Notes: generated by a model not told the origin, from the sequence alone. DNA of 40,421 nt from Amanita rubescens (GCA_015039365.1 WION01000476.1:1-40421), one strand, 5' to 3'; positions 19,444 through 31,285 are shown, numbered from the stretch's first letter. Translations and numbers: made by a program.

Positions 19444-20185
19444 CAGAGAATACTGATTCAGACGATTGAAATTTATGCTTCCCTTTTTGTTCATGTATAA
19501 CAAAATCCATGTGCCCCTTCCATCTATATCTAAATCAAAAAGAATGATACTAATATCAAGTGCAACCATTATAAAAACCAACAAAAGGCTGTGATTAAAC
19601 AGGAAAAAAGTAGGAAGCTATATATACCCATGATGCCATTCATCATCCGTAATGTATTATCACTGCTCCTCTATGAGTGCGGTCCCCATCGAGTTCAGCT
19701 ACATGTCAGCAGTTACAATACCTACAGTGACACCAACGTGGTCATGTTCTTTGTCCATTGCTGAATCCTCTTCTTATCTGTCACGGAGAATGTGTGTGCA
19801 TCATCAGCAAACGGTATAACTTGAGATGGTGGTGTACATAGGTTTGAAAGAAAATGGCAACAAGTGAAACGTCGAACGAAAGATGATTTGATTAGGGAAT
19901 TTCGAAGAAAAGGCCTGAACTCACTCTATCGCATCACCCATCTCAATTTTGTCAACTTCATCCACACTCCCGAGTCCCCACCACCGGCCCAGCAGACAAC
20001 AAAGCCGGAAGATACGGTATACCTCGCACGTTCTCTCGCCCTCGACACTCCTCCTTCCTCCGGTCCCTGATCCTCGAGCACGTGGAGAAGACAAGGACAG
20101 CTGTCCGACGGAATCAGCACAACTTCCGTTTCTCCACCCGCTTCACGGTCTCTATCGACGGACAAATGGAATCGCTCGCGTTCCG
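19444..20185. other. no gene supported
   Basis: AT-rich sequence follows the NLR tail to about 19860. The rest overlaps the far tail of the FHA-RING relic on the minus strand. No independent gene is seen. Confidence 0.4.
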
Positions 20186-21480
20186 TTATGGGAAGAAGCC
20201 GGCCAGAGGTTACGGGTATAGGAGGTAGGGCAGCCAAAGCAGGACGAGAAAGTGGTGCAGCGTTGGATGAGCCGTCGCTCATCTTTGCGTCTTCACCGTG
20301 GCAGTGTTGAGCAGAGTCGATAGGGCGAGATGTTAGCGTTGGGGCGGCGGTAGCCACGCCCGCGTTGTCCGATTGGTTGGCCGCGTCTGCCAATTCTTTG
20401 TTGATAGCTGCGCTGGAGGGAGCGTCGTCGATCTCGACGTCCGCATCGGCGTGCGCACCGGCATCGTTAAGATCGTTGTTCTACTTCAACTCTTCCTCGA
20501 GATCTGCGTAAGTTCGACAGAGCGAACAAGAAAAGGCGGGTGATGGGCTTTGATAAGCAGTTTGATGCATTTGTGGGGAAGGTGTGGAAGCATGGAGCGA
20601 TGAAGAGCGCTTGGCGGACACGGCGAATAAATCTGTCTTGAAGGGTCAGGTTGATCAAACGTACTACTATTAAGAAAGTAGTGCTCGTACATATGCAACA
20701 ATCTGGCATTTGTAATTCCGCGGGTTTGACCGTGTTGCCTTTGATATTGGCACCGGGAACAGCGAGAGGCGCCGCTGAGGTTCTTCAAGTGTTTCAAAGC
20801 AGTTGTGCTGACCCCTATCGTCAGAAAGCAAGAAGAAAAAGTCGCACTTGAAAGCGTTCGCATTGGCCTGCCACTCCCATCCAATCTCCACGCTAATATT
20901 GACACTCTTATAAATATTCTCCGCCCCTCCTTGATAATCAACGCCTAGCTGCAAAATATCCACATCTTTGAGTTGAAACGGCCGACTCTCTTGATTCACC
21001 GGACTCGGTCTTTGAACGTGGTTCAAAACTTGCCACTGGAAGACTTGGTATCCTTTATTAAACCTTTTCCTTCCTTTTCGACCCAAATCTCGGCGTTGGC
21101 ACGAGAGACGACTTTGGATTTGAACGCGAGTCCGTTGGTGCCAGCGTCGACGGCGGGGAGACCAGTCTGTGAACCAGCCGATGTAGAGGGTTGGGTCGAT
21201 TTCCCGTAGGAGCGCGTAGGTCGCAAGCGACGGCGCCGAACGGGAGGCAACGACGAGAGTCGAGATGCAGGATGAGCCGATCAGAACGTGATGATGGCGG
21301 GAGGGTGGCTGGGGTGAGGGAGCTGCTGGGTATTGGGAGGTCGCCGGGCATGGAGGGTAGGAAGAATGCTGGAGATGAAGTTTGGGAGCTGACTGTGGGG
21401 AGCGCTAGCAGAAGGCACCGGGCTTGTATTCGTTTGCTGGGTTGTGTTGATCACCGGCATTGTTCGGATTAGAATTCGGT
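20186..21480 (-). pseudogene. FHA-RING E3 ubiquitin ligase (Dma-type), broken
   Basis: Read on the minus strand, pieces of a Dma1/Dma2-like ligase appear in order: QLPNFISSILPTLHARR (about 21390-21340), HLDSRRCLPFGAVACDLR (FHA start), LAFKSKVVSRANAEIW and IKDTKSSSGKF (FHA core, about 21130-21030), then RPFQLKDVDILQLGVDYQ, IGWEWQANANAFK, then RING fragments LPDCCIC, QALFIAPCFHTF and HKCIKLLIKAHHPPF (about 20710-20530), and a tail with SDNAGVATAA and EDAKMSDG. These lie in different frames with missing RING cysteines, so it is a pseudogene. Normally FHA binds phosphothreonine and RING recruits the E2. The same tail recurs at 2640 and 31870 on the plus strand. Confidence 0.8.
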
Positions 21481-22329
21481 TTTCGCCATAGCATGCTGGC
21501 AAAAGTGGATGGCGCAGAGGGCGAGGAAGGACCTGGGACGATGTTGTTGGATGTCGGGTTTGAGTTGGATTAGCGAAGCAGACGGGAGGTGTGTTTGTGA
21601 TCATGGAACCGAGTCAGCGCGGCTTAGTACGGGTGTATATGGGATTCATCAACATCTATGCACGGGAGGAGCCTATATGCGCGTTGGGTGTGTATTTTTC
21701 ACGGACCTATCGTTCTGGACTTGGCTGTAATAAAATAACGTCTCAAGCTTGCGCATCAATACATCGTCAGATACAAACGGACCACCGAAGTAGACAGGGA
21801 CTTGGAATCTATCGTCAAGAAATTGGTCAAAAATTTCAGAGGCTCCGCAGGCGTAAGATACTCGACAGATTGCCAGGTTTCAGATTCTCGAATCGGGGAA
21901 TGGAACTCAACGACCACCAATGCCGGCCCCAAAATGTATTTCATCGTTGGACTGACGTGGCAGACGTCGGCCGCAGTTAAGTAGTTAAGAGGGCGTGCAG
22001 TGCCACATGCTCTCGGCGAAGCATTGGTGCGTGAAGTGGATTGCGACGTGTCGGCGTTGACGCGATCACCACGTTCACATACATTAATGTTTTCCATCGA
22101 AAACATGTTCAATTACATTATGCTTCTTAACCGCCTCCATTTCCACACATATTCCGCTGCCTCCGAAATAGACCTGTATCTTGCATGTTCTATCATTCGT
22201 CGTGCTCCTCTTACACGTCGAAAAGCCAGGGACAAACAAACAATACTGAGGATCAAGTGCATGCTTCGCAGTGCGATACTGCCTGGTACAGGTAAATATC
22301 GAAATTGATCCTGCCGTACGATAATCAGA
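21481..22329. other. no gene supported
   Basis: Several frames of 60-130 codons overlap on both strands (for example plus 21591-21980, minus 21756-22112). None shows a recognisable family or clean splice structure. Confidence 0.4.
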
Positions 22330-23050
22330 ACATCAGGTGCGGCGCTATATTGAAGGTTTGAACTCACGATATCGATTTCGCACACCCGTCCACGTTCACG
22401 TCACCGTACCAAGTTGCCACCCGCACTGCACGCTCCTCCGTCTAATTCTGTGGATGCTCTGCTGGTGTCCCAAGTGGAAATGTTTCCATTGTCCTCGTCC
22501 AAGTCGAAAAGCCGGGGAGAAATGAAGGCTCGCATTCAGTTAATCCACCGGCGCTGGTGCTTCGTTATCGATAATAAACCTCCGCTATCCCAACATCCCA
22601 ATCCCGATGAGATAAGCAGAGCCTGACAGATGATACGTTTTAGTACATATCGCAGCTAGTATGTTGTAGTCGAGTTTGCTTCCGATGCCACGTTCGCCAC
22701 AAACGTTTCAATCTCCACATCCGTAAGTTTCCAAAAAAATATCAAAAGCTCGGTCGAGGATGGGGTCATAGATAGAGGAGAGGGGCTAGACGGATGGATG
22801 CGGAGTAACGATGTGCCAGATCCAGCAGCTCGAGATGTATACGGGCTTTATTACTCTATCCGTTGGGCGGACGGGACCAGGTGGAGCTAGAGGTGCACTT
22901 GGGTTAATAACGGTGGGGAGATTATTCTTCAACGGAGTTACGCTAGAGCCACGTCATCAACATCACGCGTATAGATGAAGGGAAAAAAAGTCCAACATAC
23001 CTCGAACACATTGGCGCGGGTCCGAACATTATCTAGTCTCTCCACATCAT
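22330..23050. repeat. older diverged repeat, right member (pairs with 14110-14840)
   Basis: Same block order as the left member: CTCACGATATCGA near 22363, CACTGCACGCTC near 22423, GTGTCCCAAGT near 22465, AAAAGCCGGGGA near 22506, GGGGCTAGACGGATGGAT near 22782, CAGCTCGAGATG near 22827, CATACCTCGAAC near 22997. The pair is 8.2 kb apart in direct orientation and brackets the NLR and FHA-RING relics. Confidence 0.8.
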
Positions 23051-23865
23051 GGTCAAATACGAGATGTCTGATAAACGGTCTCTCATTTGTAAGGGAAAGC
23101 CAGACACCGGGCGATTAGGGTGTCGATGAAAATTTTCGTCCCACCTCTTGGCACTGAATAAACGGGGCGCTACGACTGCTGCGGTCATGGGAAATGCGGA
23201 GTAGAGGAAGCCGTAATTTGGGAGGAAGGGAGCCAGGTCGTCACAAGGAAAATAGAAGTCGAGCCTAATGCGAACGGGCCCGGCGTTGAAGGTGGCGAGA
23301 CTCGGTTGATGCGGAGTACTGGGTCAATCTCGTCCCGAAGCGATGGCGTCGAGCGGGCGAGAGTCGAATTGAATGCGGACGAGTCACGAGTCGGATCAGT
23401 TGAAGGGTGCTGGCGCCCGAGTTAGCGGGAAGGATGAAGCTGCCGGGTATTGAGAGTGCCTGGCATGGATGGACGGAGGGTACGAATGGGGTAGGCAGGT
23501 GTGGACGATCACTCCCAGGCTATTTCAAATTTGTTTTGATTCCCCCGATTTCAAGTTCCTATTGTGGGTAGATTTTCGTGGAAATCGTTTCAAGTGACGA
23601 AATCGCAAGAAAACGACCATACCGCGAGCTTGTCGTCTTGCACGTTCAACTTGAAAAAAAAAAAAACAGACCTATTGCATAGCCTCCCTGTAATGGACCT
23701 CCCTCGACGTGTCAACACAAAAAACCGGGGTTCAGAGGCATTGTCAGGGAATGTATATTCTTACACGAGTTAGATGCCAATACACAGGTTTCGATAATTG
23801 TACATAGTACGTGATTTGGAATCTCGTTAGTAGTTGGAGCCAGTTTACTCAGAACCTCCTTCACT
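23051..23865. other. no confident gene
   Basis: The minus strand around 23500-23240 reads weakly like the N-terminal part of the FHA-RING ligase family (a PSIHARHSQ-like stretch, then FDSRPLDAIASGRD), which could be another relic, but this is not firm. The remainder, including an A12 run near 23655, shows nothing. Confidence 0.3.
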
Positions 23866-25869
23866 TTATGATGGGCCATTTGGTAGGACATCTTTCTTGA
23901 TTCTCTTGAGGTTTAACTTGAGGGCTTCGACGGGGTTCGGGGGTGACAGGAAGTTGAAGCTCATAGCCTGCGCGATGCGTTCAGCCAGTTGCCCATCCAC
24001 AGCGCTGAAGACGAGGACTGAATGGAGGGAGCAAATGTGAGCACCGAGGTTCTCGTGAATGGAATGTGACATACGCTGGTTGCCCTTGATGATGTCATTT
24101 GCCTCCCTCAAGGATGCAGCGACGTTCTGGACAAACGCTTCCCGTTCAACATCATTCCAGACTCGTTCCCACAGTTCGCGAGGTTGTTCGAAATCACCTA
24201 TGGACATTGCAATTAGCATATCTTCCCATTATATGAACTGATACTATCTCACGATCAGAGAAATCAGACGGCAGCAACATGTCACGGTAAGCAGAGCTAT
24301 TGAAGATTTCGTGTCGAATCATGTCCTTGTTCCTGAGGTCGGAGTCGATAGCACCTTTGGGACCTATGAAAGTGAGGGATTGAGAGGAGCTCTGGTAGTT
24401 AGGGCGGTTCTTCTGGGATATGAACGAAGCAGCACCAGCACGTTGGTGATTAGCAACCGTGACACTCGGTGCATTGCAGGGGAGTTGCTTATGATTAACT
24501 CCCAGACGGTAACGCTGGGTATCGGGATAGATGAAGAGACGAGCTTGGATGATGGGATCGGGAGAAGGCTCAATGTAAGGAATCATGTTGGACGGTGCGA
24601 AAGCCAGCTAGAGTATCTTCAGCACCATGATGTTAGTCAGGCGACAAAAATACCAAACCTGCTCAATCTCGTCGAAGAAGTTCTCGGGATTCCTGTCCAG
24701 GACGAGCCTGCCGATCGGTCTAAGAGGAAATTTGCCGTGGGGCCATACTTTGGTGACATCGAATACGATGTGGCTATTGTTAATTGCTACCTCGCGCGTC
24801 ATCGTTTGCTACATTAGGGATAAGAAACACTGATATACACGATTTAATATATACTCACAATGTAAACGGTCCAGCTGGGAAAAGCCCTCGTTCGGATGTC
24901 ATTGTACAACGCCCGGGTACTGTAGTCGGGGTCAGTGCCGGCCAGTTTGATCGCTTCGGCGGCATTGAGGGTCTATTAAATCAAAAGTCTGACGCTGCGA
25001 GTTGAACCAAGGACATATGTACCTTGACGCCTTGGTCGGATAGGACATGGATCTTGACATATGAAAAGGAGCCGTCGTCCCGACAAAACTGGAAGGTAGT
25101 TCCGCCGAAGCCATGTTGTCGGTGGAAACCATCAGGAGTCCCGCGGTTGGAGTAGAGCATCATAACCTGGTGAATTGTCTCCGGATTTTGAGAGAGAAAA
25201 TCCTGCGAAACGGATGAGAGATCGATTTCCGATATTGGATTATGAGAAAATACCCAGGTCATATCAGCATCCGGCAAGTTGGTCTGAGGGTTCTTCTTGG
25301 CAGCGTGAATCAATTCGGGGTACTTGGCGGGGTCCCTGATGAAGAAGGTAGGAGTGTTCAGGAAGACCCAGTCCCAGATGCCTTCATCGGTTTTCAACTT
25401 GACAGCAAAACCGTGGATGTCACGAGCGGTATCAGCTGAACCAAGCTCGCCTATGACGGTGGAGAAACGTGCGGTGACTGGAATCTTTAGGCCCACGCTG
25501 TGGAAAATACTTTGGGATGTAATGTCGCTAAGATCGTGGGTGACTTCGAAGTGACCATGAGCACCAGCACCCTTGGCGTGGACCTGTGATTCTTGATGAA
25601 TTTGGAGTCCGCCAGTATAGTGGTAAACGTGACGTACGATGCGCTCAGGGATACGTTCGCGACCGAGATGCGCGAGGACGTCGATGAGATGGAAGTCTGC
25701 ATGTTGGCAGATTAGTAAATATCTTATATATGTACAAGATAACGTTGATATGACCTTGAAAAAGGGAGAGACCAGAAAGGGGAGGAGCATTTGGACTGGA
25801 GACACGCTGGGAAGCATGGGGGTAGTTGAGGGGGGAACCAAAGGAAGTGGTGAAGTGGGGCGTTGACAT
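23866..25869 (-). CDS. catalase (monofunctional heme catalase), intact
   Basis: Nine exons (25869-25755, 25696-25638, 25583-25254, 25202-25023, 24972-24859, 24808-24659, 24607-24253, 24197-24075, 24017-23866) sum to 526 codons, 525 aa. All introns are GT-AG and 50-58 bp and every phase closes. One intron (25253-25203) is 51 bp with no stop, so it can be mistaken for coding sequence. Seen in order: [31 protein letters not shown], the catalytic His in [14 protein letters not shown], the catalytic Asn in [37 protein letters not shown], the heme-ligand Tyr in [24 protein letters not shown] and [12 protein letters not shown]. It dismutates hydrogen peroxide. The C-terminus (NGPS) is not a canonical SKL peroxisomal signal. 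The start is chosen because MSTP aligns with the family N-terminus; a longer frame upstream is in another phase. Confidence 0.95.
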
Positions 25870-27298
25870 CGGGGGTCAGAAAGGGTACAAGAGATCTGTC
25901 GATAGAGGGAGGCCATAATATATAGTATGTAATAGGAATACTGGCCTTGATTGCCTTCTGAATTTATTCCTTCATCTGCGATACTTTTCAAACACGATCC
26001 CATTCGTGGAGCGGTTACGGCAACCCTGCAGGTCTTTTCCGTCATCGAGATCTGCCCCTGCATCAGCTGGTGGCTGGTTTTCCTCATCGGATTTGACAGC
26101 TTTCTTCTTTGTGTATGCATCAGCACTTCGTTATGTACAATCCTTGCATGTATTTGCATATCCGGAGCGTGTTTACGCGAATTCTGATGGATTCAGAAGC
26201 TTAGTCTTCCGGCATGTGCCACATTTCTGCGTGAACGCGGGATTGGGCGCCAGGGGCTGAACCGAGGATTCGGGAACGCCCAGGAAGACGTGATATTTCG
26301 TGACGTGACAGGCGAGTTATCCAGAATTCTTTGATCTCGCTCTCGAGTCTGTCATCGTCGCCGGCAATCCAAAAAGGCAGGTACGGTAACATAACTTTGG
26401 TGCGCGTTCCTCTGTACGACATTCAATATAATCTAGTCTCACACGAACATGCTTTCCGTTCTAGGTATTTTTTCCTGCTGTTCCCCCCATCCACCTTGTA
26501 CTTGAGTATGCTGGAACTCAGGCGAGACGGGACAACAACATTTGCCGGAGATCACGTGATGCCGCTGATGCGTACAATTGTAGGTTGGATAATGGATAGC
26601 GTTCACTCTCCGTTAGTCCATGCAAGAACAGAAACTCGAGGGAAGCCTGACGAAACATAAAGAACTACATTATGATACAGATCGTTCCCCAGAAGATTCT
26701 GCGGATATTGCCAGAGCACCCCCAAATCCGGTCTGCTCGCCGCGCTCAGGCTCCATAGCGTGTAGCACGGCAACCAATTACGTTCACTTGCCAGCTATGG
26801 TCAGAAGCATTCTCACTGTCAGAAGGGAATATGGTCGTCGCATGTCCGGATCATTGTTGTCACTGCTCGGTTCCCGGATTGACATGGACTCGTTTATAGA
26901 AGCGGCCATGTGAGTTGTATTCAATGGGTCCGATTCGTTGCTAATGATCTTTCCGAAGCTTCGAGGAAGAAAAGCTTACGGATGATAGCCCGATAGCCAG
27001 GCTTCTCACGAAGCGGCAAATAGCTGTCATGTCACCAGAGCGCTTCTGATTGGTGGTCGTGGGGACCGGAATTGTCCGAGGGATCTATTCATGGGAGATG
27101 TCGTCGGATAGTCAGAAGGACTTGGCAGATCCGACTTTCACTAGGTATGTCGGAAATCCCATATTACTGGCTTGAGGCACATATCGGCCCACTGACACTA
27201 CTGTAACTTAATAACTTCCCCGTCGCTCGACGGCTCGCCGACCATGGTCTGTTCTGGAGATGTCTATATGAACAATATCCCTCATATATCTTCTGTAG
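25870..27298. other. divergent intergenic region between catalase and ankyrin genes
   Basis: About 1.4 kb separates the two divergent genes. A TATA-like ATATATAG tract at 25917-25924 sits about 50 bp before the catalase start. Plus-strand frames at 26331-26660 and 26620-26913 show no family features and are not called. An upstream first exon of the ankyrin gene probably lies in the right part. Confidence 0.5.
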
Positions 27299-27822
27299 TC
27301 CATCGCAAATGAAACATACACGAACAAATCCTCGTTGCCTCCGGATGTCATAGCCTTTGCTGGTCGAATGTTCGATGCTGCCCGAAGAGGAGAGTCGGCC
27401 CAACTCCTTCCTGCTGTTGACGCCGGGTTGCCCATCAACCTTACGAACGATAAAGGTATCTCAGCACCTGCCCTGTCTCTATCTAGTCTGAAGTGGCCCC
27501 AGGGAATACGCTCTTGATGCTGGCAACTTATGCGGGCCACCTCGAACTCACGCAAGAATTGCTCCAACGCGGGGCAGATCCGAATCGATTGAACGATATG
27601 GGACAATCAACGATCGGAGCGGCAGTATACCAAGGCTACGACGAACTGGTACGGCTCCTTGCCAAAAACGGTGCGGATTCTCGGCTAGGGAGGCCGAATG
27701 CAATTCAATTGGCGCACATGTTCAGGAGGAATGGTATGATGGAAGTCTTGGGAGCTAGAGAGGGCGATATTGGGCCTGAGGTGCCTTCCCCACTGAACTA
27801 CCATCCGTATCATAAGGCTTAG
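27299..27822 (+). CDS. small ankyrin-repeat protein, divergent from catalase (5' end uncertain)
   Basis: Two exons are visible, 27299-27455 and 27503-27822, with a 47-bp GT-AG intron joining LTNDK to GNTLLML. Two full ankyrin repeats are clear (GNTLLMLATYAGHLELTQEL then LQRGADPN; GQSTIGAAVYQGYDELVRLL then AKNGAD), with a helical cap before (MFDAARRGESAQLLPAVDAG) and after (RRNGMMEVLGA). The open frame starts at a TCTGTAG acceptor at 27298 (residues SIANETYTNKSSLPPDVIAFAG), so an upstream first exon is likely. If not, Met at 27368 gives 135 aa. The frame ends at 27822 and looks intact. Small ankyrin proteins adjoin catalase genes in some bacteria (ankB-katB of Pseudomonas) and support catalase activity there; a similar role here is inference. 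Confidence 0.8.
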
Positions 27823-28287
27823 GTTCATGCTGCCCTGCTTGTATCAAGAACTTCACATTTTTAAACCGTCCCAGTGGTGGTGCTCTACCAGAATGGGAAG
27901 GTAGTTGTCACCGGAAAGTTCGAATTTTCGTCGCCAAAAACCTATTTAAATCACTAATTTCGACCAGCGATTTACTTAATTCACTAAAAGAGATTCTAAG
28001 CGCCGAGTTTCTGCCGCCCCGAAAAGAGAAAGAAACCCCATATTTAAGTTGACCTTGAGTCGGCCTTCCCGAAAAATAGTCGAAATCTGATATTTCAACC
28101 GCTTTGAAGGGGAAGTCTAAATTTTAGTAATAGCCCAACGTTCTAGCAAGGTCGAAATTTCTTGAATCATGAGAACAAAAAAGTCTTTTTGTTCTTTCAG
28201 AGTCAAGGAGAAATGCGCGGACGTATTATGAAATCATGAATGAAAGCGATACCTCGGTCCCGGCGACGACAGGGTCCTTCTCTTGTG
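27823..28287. other. no gene supported
   Basis: Intergenic sequence after the ankyrin gene, moderately AT-rich, with no recognisable feature. Confidence 0.5.
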
Positions 28288-28908
28288 ATGCATTCCTTTT
28301 GGAGCTTCTCTTTGCTCATTTTTCTGCCCACACTTGACGCCTGCACCTACAAAGGGACAACTTCCGTGATCATTCAGAGTCCTGAGACCATCATACTCCA
28401 TGCTTCTTCAAACTTCCAAACCACACGAACGGAGCCTTCCCCGCCCAGGTGTTAAACCAGGTACAACTATACCCTATTGACTTCCACCGTTCCACGATTC
28501 GTGTGCCAAATCGATTTTCTTCAAGTATGCTTAGTCCGCGGACAAACGCTTCCAGGCCTCGTCAGAATCGTGGACATCCTGAGCTCACGAGGTGAAATAA
28601 GCTTAGTCTCAACTTAATCCGCTTTGATCGGTAGAGTCAGAAGTCAGGAAATGCCGTGACCGAAGTATTCCGGACTTGTTGATCGATAGGGGTGTTACTC
28701 GAATTTGAATGCGGTTCAAGTTCAACTCCAAATAATACATACTTGTCTAGGCTGTGTCGTAGTAGAAGTTCTCAAAGTTGCACATTTGGTCTGGCACTGG
28801 GCAGTTTGGGGATACAACGTGAAGAAGGATTACGACATCTCCTTCGATGGCTTCAGCATCCCCTCTGATCCCTTGGGAAAGGGAAAAATCAACGTCCGAG
28901 TGGATTAA
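28288..28908 (+). CDS. possible small secreted protein, spliced (uncertain)
   Basis: From the Met at 28288 the frame reads MHSFWSFSLLIFLPTLDAC, a good signal-peptide pattern, followed by a hydrophilic segment to 28455. Possible later exons include one reading LVRGQTLPGLVRIVDILS (about 28530-28585) and a terminal frame ending at 28908 with WHWAVWGYNVKKDYDISFDG and an IPSDPLGKGK stretch. Exon joins are not proved and the family is not recognised. An in-frame Met at 28240 would precede the signal sequence. Confidence 0.3.
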
Positions 28909-29649
28909 TAGACTATAAATATGGTATGAGTATAATATTATTAAATGTCAGTGTGCGGCTGTTCAGACTATCGGTTTGAGGGTGGAAAACGACGGAGACG
29001 GGAGTCCAGTAGCACTTACGAACCCGCTGCACAATGCGCAATGCAACTAGACTCGATGCGTCATTCGAATCGGTTCACGACGTTGAATGTGCAATCACCG
29101 TTGTTGGGCGCGATCATTCTTGCATTTTGGCACGTACAGTTCTGATCCCGATTCCTCGTTATATTAAATAACTATATAGTACCTTCCATATCTTGACGTT
29201 GTGACTTACATTTACCACGTCGACTGAGGTGAGTTAGAGTTTTCTCCTTATGTCTTTAGTACGTTCCGCTTAGCTCCATCGCAATGCGACGCCGTTGAGT
29301 ACTTCGTATAGAATAGCAAGCTATTCTATTTACAGGTGTAGATACCGAATAGAGTCGTTTACCGCATCGCTATTCTATTTACACACGATTCACTGATGAC
29401 TCATGATATACGTCATTTTCCCTCAGTTCAATAGCCGTCCCGGCAATTAGTTTGGTGAAATCGATATTCAGTTGGTGTATTGCACCGTGGACGTGCAGCG
29501 AGGCTTCATCTACTCAGTATAATAATTTACACAGACATTGCCTAACTATACATTTTATGCGACTTTCCATTGCCAACTCGGCCCAATCGGATCTCCTCGA
29601 GAGCTACAAGCCCAACATCAATCGTAGCATTAGCGAACAAAAAGATACA
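28909..29649. other. no gene supported
   Basis: Short overlapping frames only. The stretch includes a perfect inverted repeat at 29308-29329 and a repeated 15-mer (see that entry). Confidence 0.5.
29308..29383. repeat. perfect inverted repeat plus direct repeat of GCTATTCTATTTACA
   Basis: Ten-base arms ATAGAATAGC (29308-29317) and GCTATTCTAT (29320-29329) are separated by two bases. The 15-mer GCTATTCTATTTACA starting at 29320 recurs at 29369. This could be a transcription-factor site pair or a small hairpin; nothing indicates which. Confidence 0.6.
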
Positions 29650-31285
29650 CTTACTGATCTGGACCAGTCCACAACCCAGGAACCCAGCTGCTGAACCAAT
29701 AAATCAAATCTGAACGCCATTCACGACCCACTCCGGGTCATCTTGCCCAACGTAGCTGGACGTCTGCTTTCACATTAACAATAAACGAGTAAGAGGAAAT
29801 GCGACACTCACCATGGACCATAAAACGGCCTCATCACCAATCATCTTGACTGTCCCTTTCAGCTTTCTGATTGGCGGTTGCGTTCCAGTACCTTCCTCTC
29901 CCAATTTAGATTCGCCAGAAAAGCGGATAACGGGGAGGTACCAGATTATGGCGTTTGGATCGGCTGATTCGTCTTGAAGTGGAGTTGAGGAAGAAGGGGT
30001 AGGACGAAGAGGAGGCGGAGAGTATCCCGTTACGCGTAGCGTGATGGCGAATAACCGGATAGCTTCGCTGATGTCTTCTTCGTTGCCCGTTGGTCGGCCT
30101 GTTCTTGACTGCAAAAGGTGGGGTCAGTCGCGTCTTTTACTTGGTTTGTTGTTGTGGTATTTACGCTATGAAATGTGCACATGGGTCAGTTGTGTGAATC
30201 AGAGAATAAGAAAGGAGGACACGCACGCAACAAGTCTTGATAATCCATCCAACAAACGACACGCCTCCATTCGCCTTCTACGCCTGCCCAATCCCATCCG
30301 TCCACTACGCCCGAGTTATCGGCCCTCGTGCCCTGACGAGCTCTCAACGCCTCCCACCGTTCCTTGATTCCCCAATACCCCGGCAGCACCCCCCATCCTG
30401 ACAAAATCGAGGTAGGAAAAGGAATCGATGAGTCGTTCGATCCAACGACGCGTGTTTCGGATTGAGACGGACCATTCGTGGCCCGTGAGGCCTTGGTCTT
30501 CTTCGTCCGCTTGTTCTTCGGTTGAGGCGTTGGTGGGTTGGATGCTAGACGGTCCAAAGTGGGTAGGATCTTGGATGTCGGAGGAGACGCCTGGGGGTAT
30601 GATCGAAACCTGCATGCGCGCAAGGTTAGAATCAGGGAACAAAAGGTAGAATGAGACTTACTTCGACGCCATGCTCGTCGGCATCGTCGTCGTCGCCTTC
30701 ACCCTCGTCGCTATAATCCCCATCCTCCTCTTCGTCTACGACACCTCCAATATCTTGAGCAATGTTGATCAAGTTCCCCCACGCCTCTTTCATATTCGCC
30801 TCTATCTGGCTGCGGAGAGGAACGGGTAATCCGGGACGATCCTATGCGGTGAAACGTCCTCGGGATTGAGCTGTTTCAGCATTGGGCTGTGAGTGACGCC
30901 TTCGTCGAGCGAATCAATCGAAAAGTGATCAGTGCTGGGGTGGATGTGTTTGTGAAGCAGAAAGTGGGGGTGTATAGCGGTAGAGAGAGGGGTGAACATG
31001 TCGAGGTGGATTTGAGTTGTTTCTTCTTCTGAGCCTGAGGAGGGTGGAGAGGGTGAACGGAGGGGTTCTTTTCCTTTTCCGTCGGGAGGGATGCTATAAC
31101 TGAGAGGTTGGGTTACGGGGAGGAAGGGGCTATAGAGCCGTTGCCTTGTGAGGTACCGCATATCGTAGACTCTCTTCCTCGCTGCAATCCGGATTTGTTG
31201 CTGAGAGGGTACAACGTCGGCTCGAGCTCGGTCCAAGAGGGGGCCTTTCATGAATACGAGTTTGTAGAAGAGGCGCTAGGTTTCT
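29650..31285 (-). pseudogene. F-box-family protein, broken and truncated at the duplication junction
   Basis: On the minus strand a fungal F-box-type protein is readable: LFYKLVFMKGPLLDRARADV (about 31275-31215), an acidic linker, QIEANMKEAWGNLI (about 30815-30775), EWRRVVCWMDYQDLL, LRVTGYSPPP, IWYLPVIRFSGES (about 29955), GTVKMIGDEAVLWSM, then across a 49-bp intron TSSYVGQDDPEWVVNGVQI. A one-base frame change lies near 30825, and a TGA at 29704-29706 follows VQI, after which FIGSAAGFLG still resembles the family end. Upstream, MSRLPEDLLG hints at an F-box start but runs into the copy-B breakpoint at 31320. Such proteins are SCF substrate adaptors. The family call rests on the C-terminal motif pattern. 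Confidence 0.6.

Noticed and set aside
23240..23500. Possible extra FHA-RING N-terminal relic on the minus strand
   Set aside because: Only short, weak resemblances are seen, in mixed frames; too little to list as a feature.
24981..26159. Long 392-codon minus-strand frame read as one catalase exon with a start at 26159
   Set aside because: Its N-terminal third is in the wrong phase for the catalase N-terminus and it reads through three introns. The spliced model starting at 25869 matches the family from the first residues.
29338..29400. tRNA or small RNA gene around the inverted repeats
   Set aside because: No cloverleaf, anticodon arm or internal promoter boxes could be laid over the sequence.
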